Both the position numbers and the translations under genes were made by a program. Below the pieces are notes generated by a model, which made no database searches, was not told the origin of the DNA, and saw only the letters and a program-made list of their open reading frames with translations. Shown in pieces: positions 53,057-61,921 of a stretch of 64,000 bases of DNA; the stretch's first letter is position 1; every line of letters begins with the position of its first letter. Origin of the DNA: Microbacterium paraoxydans (GTDB taxonomy: Bacteria > Actinomycetota > Actinomycetes > Actinomycetales > Microbacteriaceae); contig NZ_JAGTUK010000002.1 of assembly GCF_018224615.1 (NCBI RefSeq), forward strand, positions 372,001-436,000. Reading direction: 5' to 3'.

Positions 53057-54094
53057 TCAGGCTGCCGCAACGAGTTCGAGCGTCTGCTCCCGGCCGGGGG
53101 CGGCGTCGCGCGGCTCGGACTCGAACGCACCGGCCACGGGCGACAGCATGACCTCGTCCACGCCGTGCTGCGCGGCGAAGGCCCGCACCTCCGCGGCGAC
53201 GCTCTCGCCCGTTCCGACGAACCAGCGCGACCGCGCGGCCTGCACGACCTGGTCGGTCGCGGCGTCGGGGGTCGCGGCGAGCGCTTCCTCCACGGTCTCG
53301 AGCGCGACCAGGGGCTGGTTGAGCCGCAGCCGCGCCATCATCCGCAGCTGCGGGAGTGCGCGCTGCTCGGCCTCGTCGGCGGTGGGCGCTGCGACCGCGT
53401 TGACCGTGAGGAACGTGCGCGGCTCCGGGTGCTCCTCGCTGGGGCGGTAGTTCGTGCGGTACAGGTCGAGCGCACGCTCGAGCCCCTGTCCGGAGAAGTG
53501 GTTGGCGAACACGTACGGCAGGCCGTGCGATGCGGCGAGCTGCGCGGAGTAGTCGCTCGAGCCGAGCAGCCACACCTCGGGCACGCCCGTGGCGGCGGGG
53601 GTCGCGCGCACGGTGTACTCGCCGCCGGAGGTGAAGCGCACGGTGGCTCCCTCGGCCGAGAACAGCGCGGCGATGTCCTGCACGTGGCGCGGGAACTGTT
53701 CGACGTCGCTCGTGGTTCCGCTGCCCCGCAGCAGCTGCGTGATGACGGGGTCGCTGCCGGGCGCGCGGCCCAGGCCCAGGTCGATGCGACCCGGCGCGAT
53801 GGCCTCGAGCGCCGCGAACTGCTCGGCGACGATGAGCGGTGCGTGGTTCGGCAGCATGACGCCGCCGGAGCCGAGGCGCACGCGGGAAGTGCGGGTGGCG
53901 GCGGCTGCGATCAGCACGGGCGGCGTGGTGGAGGCCACCGCGGGCATGTTGTGGTGCTCGGCGAACCAGTAGCGCCGGTAGCCGAGGCGGTCGGCGGCCT
54001 GGGCGAGGGAGAGGGAGGCGGTGATGGCCTCGGTGCTGGTCTGGCCGGTGCGCACGGGCACGAGGTCGAGGACGGAGAGGGCGACGTCGTTCAT
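53057..54094 (-). CDS. LLM-class flavin-dependent oxidoreductase
   Basis: 345-residue bacterial-luciferase-like TIM barrel. LSVLDLVPVRTGQTSTEAI at the start, YRRYWFAEHHNMPAVASTTPPVLI and the SDYSAQLAASHGLPYVFANHF segment are typical of the MsnO8-type subgroup. Reduced flavin is the likely cofactor; the substrate is unknown. The start is uncertain: ATG 54094 begins the conserved region, but no clear ribosome-binding site precedes it. Confidence 0.85.
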   Translation of the reverse strand: MNDVALSVLDLVPVRTGQTSTEAITASLSLAQAADRLGYRRYWFAEHHNMPAVASTTPPVLIAAAATRTSRVRLGSGGVMLPNHAPLIVAEQFAALEAIAPGRIDLGLGRAPGSDPVITQLLRGSGTTSDVEQFPRHVQDIAALFSAEGATVRFTSGGEYTVRATPAATGVPEVWLLGSSDYSAQLAASHGLPYVFANHFSGQGLERALDLYRTNYRPSEEHPEPRTFLTVNAVAAPTADEAEQRALPQLRMMARLRLNQPLVALETVEEALAATPDAATDQVVQAARSRWFVGTGESVAAEVRAFAAQHGVDEVMLSPVAGAFESEPRDAAPGREQTLELVAAA

Positions 54095-54185
54095 CCCCGG
54101 GTGCAACCCCGGGCCCGGCGCCGGCATTCCCGCGGGGCAGGAGGACTCCGCGGTGGATGCCGGCGGCGGGAGGGGACGGCCGCGG

Positions 54186-54410
54186 TCAGGCGGCGCGGGG
54201 TACCGGCGTGAGGGCGTCGGCGAGGGCGGCGCGCGCGACGCGGTAGCGGATGTGCCAGGCGGCGCTGTAGCTCTGCTCGGGCAGCGCTCGCAGCACGGCG
54301 CGGTCGTCGGCGTCGAGCCCTTCGCGGGCGGCCTCGCGCAGCAGGTCGTCTCGCGTCGCCGGGTACTCCATGCCGGCGAGGAAGCGGTCGAGAGCGGGAG
54401 TGAGTGCCAT
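54186..54410 (-). CDS. DUF2795-domain protein
   Basis: 74-residue helical protein. EYPATRDDLLREAAREGLDADDRAVLRALPEQSYSAA-type pattern (acidic helix, LxxLPxxxY) is the DUF2795 hallmark. Located 68 bp downstream of hsp20 on the same strand and likely co-transcribed, hinting at a stress role. An AAAGGACG ribosome-binding site is present. Confidence 0.8.
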   Translation of the reverse strand: MALTPALDRFLAGMEYPATRDDLLREAAREGLDADDRAVLRALPEQSYSAAWHIRYRVARAALADALTPVPRAA

Positions 54411-54478
54411 GGGACGTCCTTTCTGCGAGAAGGGAACGGGAGGGGGAGGGGCGGCGCGCGGGCGCCGCCCCGGAGAGG

Positions 54479-54901
54479 TCAGGCGTCGATGGCCTGACGC
54501 TGCTCGCCGGATTCCACGACGATCTTGCGCGGCTTGGCGCGCTCGCTCACGGGGATCACGACCGACAGCACACCGCTCTCGTAGGAGGCGCTGATGTTGT
54601 CGAGGTCGACGCCGTCGCCGAGCGAGAACTGGCGCAGGAACGAGCCGGCCCCGCGCTCGCGGGCGAGCCAGCGCACGCCCTCCCGGGTGTCGGCGGTGCG
54701 CTGGGCGCGGATCGTGAGCTGGCCGCCGTCGAGGTCGACGTCGATCGAGCCGGGGTCGGCGCCGGGGAGGTCGGCGTGCAGGATGTAGCGGTCACCGTCG
54801 CGGTACAGGTCCACCGGCATCGACCGGGGTGCGCGAACGGAGTCCAGCACGCTCGCGGCGAAGCGATCGAGCTGGCTGAAGGGGTCGAAGGTCAGTGCCA
54901 T
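54479..54901 (-). CDS. Hsp20 small heat-shock protein
   Basis: 140-residue alpha-crystallin chaperone. The crystallin domain spans about 35-125 (ILHADLPGADPGSIDVDLDGG, RGAGSFLRQFSLGDGVD, YESGVLSVVIPVSERAKPRKI), with a short flexible tail. Holds unfolded proteins under stress. GGAG-type ribosome-binding site before ATG 54901. A divergent MerR regulator starts 125 bp away, with two dyads in between. Confidence 0.93.
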   Translation of the reverse strand: MALTFDPFSQLDRFAASVLDSVRAPRSMPVDLYRDGDRYILHADLPGADPGSIDVDLDGGQLTIRAQRTADTREGVRWLARERGAGSFLRQFSLGDGVDLDNISASYESGVLSVVIPVSERAKPRKIVVESGEQRQAIDA

Positions 54902-54942
54902 GAGGTTCTCCTTTCGTGCGGCCCGTGTGGGCTGAGGTGAGG

Positions 54943-54981
54943 GTGCAGATTATCTGCACTTGGGCTATAGATTTGTTATAG
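54943..54981. promoter_or_regulatory. Two dyads between hsp20 and merR
   Basis: GTGCAGATTATCTGCAC (54943-54959) is a perfect 8-1-8 palindrome that contains a GATAAT -10-like hexamer for hsp20 on the minus strand. CTATA-N7-TATAG (54965-54981) follows 5 bp later on the merR side. Both are candidate binding sites of the divergent MerR protein. Confidence 0.65.
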
Positions 54982-55025
54982 AACGAGATGAGAGATCTCG
55001 CAACCCCGATCCGAGGACACGTCAG

Positions 55026-55340
55026 ATGACCGCACGCGACTCCCGCACCCCCGTCTACGGCATCGCCGTGGCCGCCCAGCTCGCCGACCTCCCGGAGGCC
55101 ACCATCCGCCTCTTCGAGAGCAAGGGACTGCTCGTGCCCGCCCGCAGCGACGGGGGCACGCGCCGTTACAGCGACGACGACATCGAGCGGCTCCGGCGCG
55201 CGGCCGCGCTGCGCGGCGACGGGGTCAACATCGCCGGCATCGCCCGCGTGCTCGACCTGCAGGATGAGAACGCCGGGCTCCGCGATGCGCTCGACGCGGG
55301 CACCTCCCGCTCGGCCGGAGACCGCCGCCCTCCCCGCTGA
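55026..55340 (+). CDS. MerR-family (HspR-like) regulator
   Basis: 104 residues. The MerR winged helix is clear (YGIAVAAQLADLPEATIRLFESKGLL, then GGTRRYSDDDIERLRRAAALRGDGVNIAGI), with a short coiled-coil tail and no metal-binding cysteines. This architecture matches HspR, which represses chaperone genes. Divergent from hsp20, so it most likely controls that gene and itself. ATG 55026 follows a GAGGA-like site. Confidence 0.85.
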   Translation: MTARDSRTPVYGIAVAAQLADLPEATIRLFESKGLLVPARSDGGTRRYSDDDIERLRRAAALRGDGVNIAGIARVLDLQDENAGLRDALDAGTSRSAGDRRPPR

Positions 55341-55370
55341 CCCGTCCTCGGACGACGCTACGCTTCCCCC

Positions 55371-57101
55371 ATGGAAGCCGGGATCTTCTACGTCCTCGTC
55401 GGAGCCGTCGCCGTCGCCGCGATCGCGCGATGGCGGGGGTGGCCCGCGCCGCTGCTGGTGACGGTGGTCGCGCTCGCCGCCTCGTTCCTGCCGATCGTGC
55501 CCGACCTGCCCATCGACGGACACCTGCTGCTGAGCCTCGTGCTGCCGCCGCTGCTGTACTCGGCCGCGCTCGATGTGTCGTTCGTCGGGTTCAAGCGCAG
55601 CCTGCCGCAGATCCGTCGACTGGGCATCTGGCTCGTGCTGCTCACGGCGTTCGCGGTGGGCCTCGTGGCGTGGTGGATCCTGCCCTCGCTGACCCTCCCC
55701 GGCGCGCTGCTGCTCGGGGCGATCGTCGCGCCGCCCGACGCGGTGTCCGCGGCGGCGATCGGCCGCCGACTCGGCCTCCCACGGCGCATCATGACCGTGC
55801 TGTCGGGCGAGAGCCTCATCAACGACGCCACCTCGCTGACGCTGTACCGGGTCTTCGCGGCGATCCTCGCCGGAGCGACCCTGACCGTGTGGGACGGCAT
55901 CTGGCAGTTCCTGCTCGCGGTCGGCGTGGGCGTCGCGGTCGGGCTCGTGTTCGGGATCGTGCTCCACCAGCTGCGCATGCGGCTGACCGACCCGGTGGTG
56001 ATCGGCACGTTCGGGCTGCTGGCGCCGTTCGGGGCCTACGGCATCGCCGAGCACCTGCTGGGCTCCGGCGTGCTCGCGGTCGTGGCGATGGGGCTCTACG
56101 TGGGGTTCAACGCGCCGCGCACCGACTACACCACGAGGCAGCAGGAGGCGCCGCTGTGGCTGTCCGCCGACCTGCTGCTGGAGAGCTTCGTGTTCGCGTA
56201 CATCGGGTTGCAGTTCCCCCGGGTGCTGCGCGATCTGGGCAGCGAGTCGGTGGGGCGCATCCTGCTGCTGTCGCTCGCCGTGCTCGTGGTGGTGCTGCTG
56301 GTGCGGCCGCTGTACATCTACCCGACCAGTGCCTGGGCCAACTTCCAGGACCGCCGCCGGCTCGCCCGCATGGACCGCGGCATCGCGTCGGGCGAGTTCG
56401 ACGAACGGCGCCGGCGGTCGCGGCGGTGGCGGCAGTACAGCGCGGACGAGTTGCGCAGCCAGATCGTGCGGGAGCGGATGGCGGGGCTCCAACTCACGTG
56501 GAAGGACAACGCCGTGATCTCCTGGGCGGGGATGCGGGGCGTCGTCACTCTCGCGATCGCGGTCGCCGCAGCCGACCTCGCGACGCTCGACACCGAGGCC
56601 GCCCACGCGATCGTGGTCGTGGCGTTCATCGTGACGGTGGGCACGCTGCTGCTGCAGGGACTCACGCTGCCGCTGCTGATCCGTCGCCTGGGGATCCGCG
56701 GCGACGCCGAGCACGCGGAGGATGCGGCGGCGCTCGAGGCGGTCAAGGCCAAGAGCCGCGAGGCCGGCAAGGAGTATCTGGCGCAGAAGCGCGAGGAATG
56801 GGAGGCCTCGCACGGGCCGCTCGACCTGGAGGCGTTCGACGCGTTCACGAAGCGGATGACCAGGGTGGAGAAGGACACCGACGAAGCGCAGCGCGTGGAG
56901 GACACCGCGAGCCGCCCGTCGGTGGACGACCTGGTCGCGCTGTCGAAGGGCTGGCTGCAGGTGCGGCGCGGGATCCTGGTGGCGGAGCGCGACGCCGGCA
57001 ACCTCGACGAGGAGGTCATGCGGGAGCTGATGACCGCGATGGATGCGGAGGAGCTGGCGATGGACACCCGGGGCGCCGCACGCCAGCAGGGTCGCGCCTA
57101 G
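55371..57101 (+). CDS. Na+/H+ antiporter, CPA1 family
   Basis: 576-residue cation/proton antiporter. About 12 membrane spans fill the first 440 residues. GAIVAPPDAVSAAAIGRRLG and LSGESLINDATSLT (ND ion-binding pair) are the family core. The last about 130 residues form a charged cytoplasmic tail with predicted helices (KAKSREAGKEYLAQKREEWE). TACGCT at 55359-55364 places the transcription start on ATG 55371. Likely sodium or pH homeostasis. Confidence 0.92.
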   Translation: MEAGIFYVLVGAVAVAAIARWRGWPAPLLVTVVALAASFLPIVPDLPIDGHLLLSLVLPPLLYSAALDVSFVGFKRSLPQIRRLGIWLVLLTAFAVGLVAWWILPSLTLPGALLLGAIVAPPDAVSAAAIGRRLGLPRRIMTVLSGESLINDATSLTLYRVFAAILAGATLTVWDGIWQFLLAVGVGVAVGLVFGIVLHQLRMRLTDPVVIGTFGLLAPFGAYGIAEHLLGSGVLAVVAMGLYVGFNAPRTDYTTRQQEAPLWLSADLLLESFVFAYIGLQFPRVLRDLGSESVGRILLLSLAVLVVVLLVRPLYIYPTSAWANFQDRRRLARMDRGIASGEFDERRRRSRRWRQYSADELRSQIVRERMAGLQLTWKDNAVISWAGMRGVVTLAIAVAAADLATLDTEAAHAIVVVAFIVTVGTLLLQGLTLPLLIRRLGIRGDAEHAEDAAALEAVKAKSREAGKEYLAQKREEWEASHGPLDLEAFDAFTKRMTRVEKDTDEAQRVEDTASRPSVDDLVALSKGWLQVRRGILVAERDAGNLDEEVMRELMTAMDAEELAMDTRGAARQQGRA

Positions 57102-57185
57102 GCCTGTCGATCAACCGGACGGACGCCCTGCTCGGTGCGCGTCCGGTGCGCGTGCCCTCCGACGTCGTGTCTGCGGGGGAGCCGG

Positions 57186-58142
57186 TCACCGCACGGGTGT
57201 CGCCCGAGGGAAAGACCATTCGCCGCTGAGCACCTCGCGACGGGGGCGGTAGAGGCGCACCCAGTAGTTCCACCCCGGCGTGATCGGAAGGACGTTGGGC
57301 GCGTCGCCGGGCGATCCGCCGAACTGGATGACGGTGCTGCCGTCGGGCTCCTTCACGGCCGTCACGCTGTTCACCGAGTAGGCGTCCTGGTCGTTGGGCT
57401 CGAAGTAGCCCTTGGCGTTGTAGACAGCGATCGACCAGAATCCGTCGACGGGCACCTCTCCGACCGTGAGCCGGTACACCGTGGTGCCGTCGTTGTGTTC
57501 CGGGGTGACCGGGAAGTACGTCGCATCGCGGCGGGGGTTGCCTCCCCACGCGCTGGCCGACCCGATCAGGTGGCGCACCGCATCGACGTCGCCGCGCGTG
57601 CCGAACATCCCGTCGGTGTCCGACAGCGAATCCGACAGCACCAGCAGCGCATCGCGGATCGTGGAGCGCGACTGCTCGTCCCAGTCGGGAATGTCGAACG
57701 ATCCGGACTGCTCCTGATCGATGCGGATCTCGTCCTGCAGTGCGTGCACGGTCGCGATGTCGTCCGGATCGGCCGGGTCGACGAGGAGGCGGATGCCGAG
57801 CATGGCGTACCGGGTCGGCACGAGCTCCGCGTCGATGACGTGCGCGCCGGAGTCGTAGAAGACGGCGGGAACGTAGTGGTCCTGGTCGATGACGATGAGC
57901 GACAGGAAGCGCCCCGCGGTGTCGGGCAGCGTCACGGTCGCGGGGCCCGCCTCCAGGTCGACGACCGCCGCCGAGTAGAGCGTGTCGCGGTTGGCGCGGA
58001 TCACCGTCTGGTGGTCGATCGGCATCGGCTGGCGATAGTGGAAGAAGCGTCCCGGCCCGCCCGATTGGCTCACGGCTGTCGCGAAGTACTTGTCGGTCTC
58101 CGCTCTCACGAACGTGTCCACTGTGACGAGCGTAGCTGACAT
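57186..58142 (-). CDS. DUF1254/DUF1214-domain protein
   Basis: 318 residues. The N-terminal DUF1254 segment (RQPMPIDHQTVIRANRDTLYSAAVVDLEAG) and the C-terminal DUF1214 segment (GFWSIAVYNAKGYFEPND, then PGWNYWVRLYRP) are conserved; proteins of this class are often periplasmic, but no signal peptide is seen here. ATG 58142 has CATGAT (58149-58154, minus strand) at -12 to -7, which favours it over the longer frame. Function unknown. Confidence 0.83.
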   Translation of the reverse strand: MSATLVTVDTFVRAETDKYFATAVSQSGGPGRFFHYRQPMPIDHQTVIRANRDTLYSAAVVDLEAGPATVTLPDTAGRFLSLIVIDQDHYVPAVFYDSGAHVIDAELVPTRYAMLGIRLLVDPADPDDIATVHALQDEIRIDQEQSGSFDIPDWDEQSRSTIRDALLVLSDSLSDTDGMFGTRGDVDAVRHLIGSASAWGGNPRRDATYFPVTPEHNDGTTVYRLTVGEVPVDGFWSIAVYNAKGYFEPNDQDAYSVNSVTAVKEPDGSTVIQFGGSPGDAPNVLPITPGWNYWVRLYRPRREVLSGEWSFPRATPVR

Positions 58143-58230
58143 GGCGACATCATGCCGGAGGCGGTTTCCGTCGACAAGCGACGATTTCGGGGGTGCGCTC
58201 CGTGGCGCGTTCGCCGGGGCGGGAACGACC

Positions 58231-58261
58231 GAGCGCCTCACCCGAAAAGGGTGAGGCGCTC
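58231..58261 (-). terminator. Terminator of the DAACS symporter gene
   Basis: Perfect 13-bp stem (58231-58243 with 58249-58261) with a 5-nt loop, 27 bp downstream of the minus-strand stop at 58289. Confidence 0.82.
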
Positions 58262-58288
58262 GATGTGTCGGCGTCAGCGTGCCACGGG

Positions 58289-59716
58289 TCAGCGCGCGCC
58301 GGCGGGCTCCGGGGCCGTCGCGGAGGCGTCGGCCTCGGGGGCGTCGTCGTCGCCGGAGTCGTCGGCGAACGGCAGGCCCTCACGCGGCGCGTTGTAGAGG
58401 TCCTCGTTGAGGATGCCCTCGCGCTTGGCGACGATGGTCGGGATCAGCGCCTGGCCCGCGACGTTGACCGCGGTGCGGCCCATGTCGAGGATCGGGTCGA
58501 TCGCGAGCAGCAGTCCGACGCCCTCGAGCGGCAGACCGAGGGTCGACAGCGTGAGCGTGAGCATCACGACCGCTCCCGTGGTGCCGGCGGTGGCGGCGGA
58601 GCCCACGACCGAGACGATCACGATCAGCAGGTACTGCACGAAGTTCAGCTCGATGCCGAAGAACTGCGCGACGAAGATCGCGGCGATCGCGGGGTAGATC
58701 GCGGCGCAGCCGTCCATCTTGGTCGTGGCGCCGAGCGGCACGGCGAACGAGGCGTACGAGCGGGGCACACCGAGGTTGCGCTCGGTCACGCGCTCGGTGA
58801 GGGGCAGGGTGCCGATCGACGAGCGGCTCACGAAGGCGAGCTGCACGGCGGGCCACACGCCGGAGAAGTACTGCTTGATGGACAGGCCGTGCGTGCGGAC
58901 GAGGATGGGGTAGACCACGAACAGCACGAGCGCGAGGCCGATGTAGATCGCACCGGCGAACCAGCCGAGCGAGGCGAGCTTCTCCCAGCCGTACTTGATG
59001 ACGGCGGAGCCGATCAGACCGAACGTGCCGATCGGGGCGATGCGGATGATCCACCACAGCACGCGCTGGATGACCTTGAGCAGCGACTCGGTGAAGACCA
59101 GGAACGGCTCGGCCTTCTTGCCCGCCTTGAGGGCGGCGATGCCGACGACCGCGGCGACGACGATGACCTGGAGGATGTTGAAGCCCACCGTGGAGCTGAA
59201 GGCGCCCTCGGTCGCACCGGGGGAGGTGCTGACGGTGAGGCCGAGGAAGTTCTGCGGGATGAGCCCGAGCAGGAAGTTCCACCACGTGCCGACCGTGTAG
59301 GGGTCCCCGGGCTCGAGGCCCTCGCCGGCGCGGTTGCCCGGCTGGATGACCAGGCCCAGCACGATGCCGATGATGACGGCGATGAAGGCGGTGATCGCGA
59401 ACCACAGGATCGTCTGCCCGGCCAGGCGCGCGGCGTTCTGCACTCGGCGCAGGTTCGAGATGCTCGCGACGATCGCGGTGAAGATCAGCGGGACGACGGC
59501 GGCGCGCAGCAGCGTCACGTAGGAGCTGCCGATCGTGTCGAGCGTGGCCGAGAGGCCGGTGGGGTTCTCGGCCGTGGCGCCGAGCTGCCGGCCGATCAGA
59601 CCGGCGGCGATGCCGAGGACGAGGGCCGCGATGATCTGGAAGCCGAACGAGGTCAGCAGCTTCCGGACCGGCCCGCGGGTGTCTGGCGCCTTCTGGGCGC
59701 GTGCGGTGGTGCTCAT
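58289..59716 (-). CDS. Dicarboxylate/amino acid:cation symporter (DAACS)
   Basis: 475-residue GltPh-fold transporter for glutamate, aspartate or C4-dicarboxylates. Serine-rich SRSSIGTLPLTERV (re-entrant loop HP1), TKMDGCAAIYPA (unwound TM7) and SAATAGTTGAVVML (HP2) are diagnostic, as is DPILDMGRTAVNVAGQ in TM8. The C-terminal 30 residues are acidic. ATG 59716 follows GGAG; the longer frame reads into a hairpin. Single-gene unit with its own terminator. Confidence 0.92.
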   Translation of the reverse strand: MSTTARAQKAPDTRGPVRKLLTSFGFQIIAALVLGIAAGLIGRQLGATAENPTGLSATLDTIGSSYVTLLRAAVVPLIFTAIVASISNLRRVQNAARLAGQTILWFAITAFIAVIIGIVLGLVIQPGNRAGEGLEPGDPYTVGTWWNFLLGLIPQNFLGLTVSTSPGATEGAFSSTVGFNILQVIVVAAVVGIAALKAGKKAEPFLVFTESLLKVIQRVLWWIIRIAPIGTFGLIGSAVIKYGWEKLASLGWFAGAIYIGLALVLFVVYPILVRTHGLSIKQYFSGVWPAVQLAFVSRSSIGTLPLTERVTERNLGVPRSYASFAVPLGATTKMDGCAAIYPAIAAIFVAQFFGIELNFVQYLLIVIVSVVGSAATAGTTGAVVMLTLTLSTLGLPLEGVGLLLAIDPILDMGRTAVNVAGQALIPTIVAKREGILNEDLYNAPREGLPFADDSGDDDAPEADASATAPEPAGAR

Positions 59717-59810
59717 TGAGGTGGGGACTCCAGAAATCGCGGCGCGCCGAGTGCGCGCCATGAGGCTCAACGCTAGAGCTGCCTGGGAATTCCCTGGTGG
59801 CATGTGACGA

Positions 59811-59844
59811 AGCATGACGGCCGCCCCTCCGCGACCGTCATGCT
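59811..59844 (-). terminator. Terminator of the lipoprotein gene
   Basis: AGCATGACGG at 59811-59820 pairs perfectly with 59835-59844, 15 bp beyond the lipoprotein stop, between it and the symporter start. Confidence 0.65.
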
Positions 59845-59858
59845 CCGGGTTCGGGGGG

Positions 59859-60200
59859 TCAGGGGGCGACGCACTCGTTCAGATTCTCGGTGATGATCTG
59901 CGTCGTGAGGGCCTTGTCGGCTTCGTCCTTCTGCTTGTCCTCGCCGTTGGCGATGTAGGTGAGCGTCTCGTTGCTCAGTTCGGAGTCGACCAGGGCGTCG
60001 GCCAGGCAGCTCGCGGCCTCGTCGGTCATGGCCTGCTCCTGGCTCGTGCCGGCGAACACCTTCTGGATCCCCTCGGCGACCTCGTCGGACGAGGGCCGGC
60101 CGGGTCCGCCGCACGCGGCGAGCGAGAGGACGAGCGCGGCGGCGGGGACGAGGGCCGCGAGACGGGCGGCTGGGCGGGCCGCGAGTGCTGGCTTCTTCAT
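59859..60200 (-). CDS. Putative lipoprotein of unknown function
   Basis: 113 residues. A signal peptide (LAALVPAAALVLSLAAC) ends in a lipobox with Cys30 (LAAC), followed by a small acidic helical domain (EGIQKVFAGTSQEQAMTDEAASCLADALV) with two more cysteines, residues that could pair. Anchored on the outer face of the membrane. ATG 60200 is one base after a start predicted from TAGCGT. No function recognised. Confidence 0.8.
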   Translation of the reverse strand: MKKPALAARPAARLAALVPAAALVLSLAACGGPGRPSSDEVAEGIQKVFAGTSQEQAMTDEAASCLADALVDSELSNETLTYIANGEDKQKDEADKALTTQIITENLNECVAP

Positions 60201-60274
60201 GAGGGTGACGCTAGCGCCGCACAGCAGACCCATAGAAGGGGCTTGCGTCCGGAGACGCACTCGTGCTCGTGCCG

Positions 60275-60511
60275 TCACCGCGGGGCGAGCACGAGCAGAT
60301 CGCCCACCTCGCACTGCAGCGCCTCGCAGATCGCGCGCAGGGTGGAGTAGCGGATGGCGCGGGCGCGGTCGTTCTTGAGCACGGACAGGTTCACGATGCT
60401 CACGCCGACCTGCGCGCTCAGCTCGGTGAGGGTCATGCCGCGCTCGGCGAGCAGCTCGTCCAGACGGCAGTGGATGCCGGTGAACTCGTCGTCGCTCTCG
60501 GCCGGGCTCAC
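60275..60511 (-). CDS. XRE-family regulator (YozG-like)
   Basis: 78 residues, mostly a helix-turn-helix: LDELLAERGMTLTELSAQVGVSIVNLSVLKNDRARAIR, then STLRAICEALQCEVGDLLVL. GTG 60511 overlaps the stop of the upstream membrane protein gene. Small XRE proteins like this are typically coupled to DUF2975 membrane proteins; it probably represses its own operon through the dyad at 61797-61831. Followed by the lipoprotein gene on the same strand. Confidence 0.88.
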   Translation of the reverse strand: MSPAESDDEFTGIHCRLDELLAERGMTLTELSAQVGVSIVNLSVLKNDRARAIRYSTLRAICEALQCEVGDLLVLAPR

Positions 60512-61149
60512 ACCAGTCCCTCCGTCTCCTTCTCCAGCGCGGCCTTCTCGCGCTGGAGTCGGATGCCACGGCGGAACGCGACCGCGATGAGTCCGACCGT
60601 GATGCCGGTGGCGAACACGGGTGCGACCGCCCAGAACTCGATCGGGTGCGTCGGCTCGCCGTCGCCGAGGCCGAGGGCGGCGAGCACCCCGTTGCGTCCC
60701 ATGGTCTCCAGCAGCACGATCGCGAGAGGTGCCAGCACGAGCGTCCACCCGATCACGTCGAACGCGCGGGCATTGCCCGGCACGAAGAACCGGCCGCGGA
60801 GGAAGTTCCACGCCACGAGCGTGACCGCCGCGATGACGGCGGTGGCGGCGAGGGCCCACAGGGCGATGGCCGCGACGATGGCCGCGACGGAGACGGCGCT
60901 GACGCCGGTCGCGAAGATCAGTGCCTCCTGCGCGATGCCCTCGACGGCGAGCTGTCCGGAGTCGGCGGTGGCCGAGATGGGCTGCTCGTCGATCGGCAGC
61001 GACCAGGCGATGCCCTGATCGCGGAAGGTGCAGGCCACGCGGAGCGCGGTCGCCACTCCGACGCTGACGAGGGCCGCGGCGGCGTAGAGGAGGACGGCGC
61101 TCGCGTCGGCGCGCTCGGAGCGGGTGGCGGTGGTGGCGGTGGCGTTCAT
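60508..61149 (-). CDS. DUF2975-like membrane protein
   Basis: 213 residues with four main hydrophobic spans (about 18-40, 75-118, 130-150, 170-190) and a charged coil (RRGIRLQREKAALEKETEGLV) at the C-terminus. Second of two related membrane proteins in the operon. ATG 61149 shares a base with the preceding stop and its own stop overlaps the XRE GTG. Function unknown; pairing with an XRE regulator is the family norm. Confidence 0.78.
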   Translation of the reverse strand: MNATATTATRSERADASAVLLYAAAALVSVGVATALRVACTFRDQGIAWSLPIDEQPISATADSGQLAVEGIAQEALIFATGVSAVSVAAIVAAIALWALAATAVIAAVTLVAWNFLRGRFFVPGNARAFDVIGWTLVLAPLAIVLLETMGRNGVLAALGLGDGEPTHPIEFWAVAPVFATGITVGLIAVAFRRGIRLQREKAALEKETEGLV

Positions 61150-61772
61150 CAGACGAGTCCCTCCGTGTCGCGCTGCAGACGGCGGCCGATCGTGAACACC
61201 CCCGCGACGAGGGCGAGCGCGAACGCCCAGCCGACGGGGGCGAGGTCGAACTGCACGAGCAGCGTCCACAGCACGTCTTCGACGCCGGGGTCGGTCGCTG
61301 CCAGGTCCTTCACGATCTCGGCCCGGCCGATGCCGCCGGCGAACTGGCCGAGGAGTGTGCCGGCCATCAGCAGGCAGGCGGCGACGGCGAACATCCAGGC
61401 GAGGGAGGCGCGGAACGGCCGGGAGCGGATGAGCGAGACGCCGAGCCACCAGACCACCGCGCACAGGGCGACGGTGGCGAGTGCGGGGAGCGCCGTCTCG
61501 AGCAGCAGCAGCCAGCGCGCGCCGGTGGGCGGCGCGGTGAGCGTGACGAGGGCGGAGTCGACGGTGGCGCCCGCGATACCGGTCACGCCGTCGAGGGCGG
61601 TGAGGTCGACGTCGTGCACCGGCATCGCGACGGTCGGTTCCGGGGAGAACAGGGTGCCGGCGGCCTGGGCGACGGCGACGATCGCGCCGATCCCGACGCT
61701 GACCGCGCCCGTGGCGATGAGCCCGAGCGCGATGCCGTCGGCGAGCGATGGTCGTCTTTCCGTGGCGAGCAT
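61149..61772 (-). CDS. DUF2975-like membrane protein, paralogue
   Basis: 207 residues, four spans (about 10-38, 85-110, 125-145, 170-192), ending FTIGRRLQRDTEGLV. Spans and C-terminus align with the next gene (LQRxxxETEGLV), suggesting a tandem duplication that has diverged. First gene of the operon; AGGAG lies 6 nt upstream of ATG 61772. A 35-bp dyad overlaps its promoter. Confidence 0.78.
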   Translation of the reverse strand: MLATERRPSLADGIALGLIATGAVSVGIGAIVAVAQAAGTLFSPEPTVAMPVHDVDLTALDGVTGIAGATVDSALVTLTAPPTGARWLLLLETALPALATVALCAVVWWLGVSLIRSRPFRASLAWMFAVAACLLMAGTLLGQFAGGIGRAEIVKDLAATDPGVEDVLWTLLVQFDLAPVGWAFALALVAGVFTIGRRLQRDTEGLV

Positions 61773-61796
61773 GAGGTTCTCCTGGGGATCGTGGGG

Positions 61797-61831
61797 TTAT
61801 CGACTTTCGTTAAGATAACGACTGTCGATAA
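61797..61831. promoter_or_regulatory. Nested 35-bp dyad upstream of the DUF2975-XRE operon
   Basis: Outer arms TTATCGAC (61797-61804) and GTCGATAA (61824-61831) and inner arms TCGTTA (61807-61812) and TAACGA (61816-61821) share one centre at 61814. A TATCTT -10-like hexamer for the minus-strand operon lies in the core. The XRE product of this operon is the probable binder. Confidence 0.7.
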
Positions 61832-61921
61832 ACCCGTCAAGGCCCCGCTATGCCCACGGCGAACACGGGCATACCCGGCATTCCTGGTCGTTACTCTCGA
61901 TGTACAAGCGCTTCATGCGTC

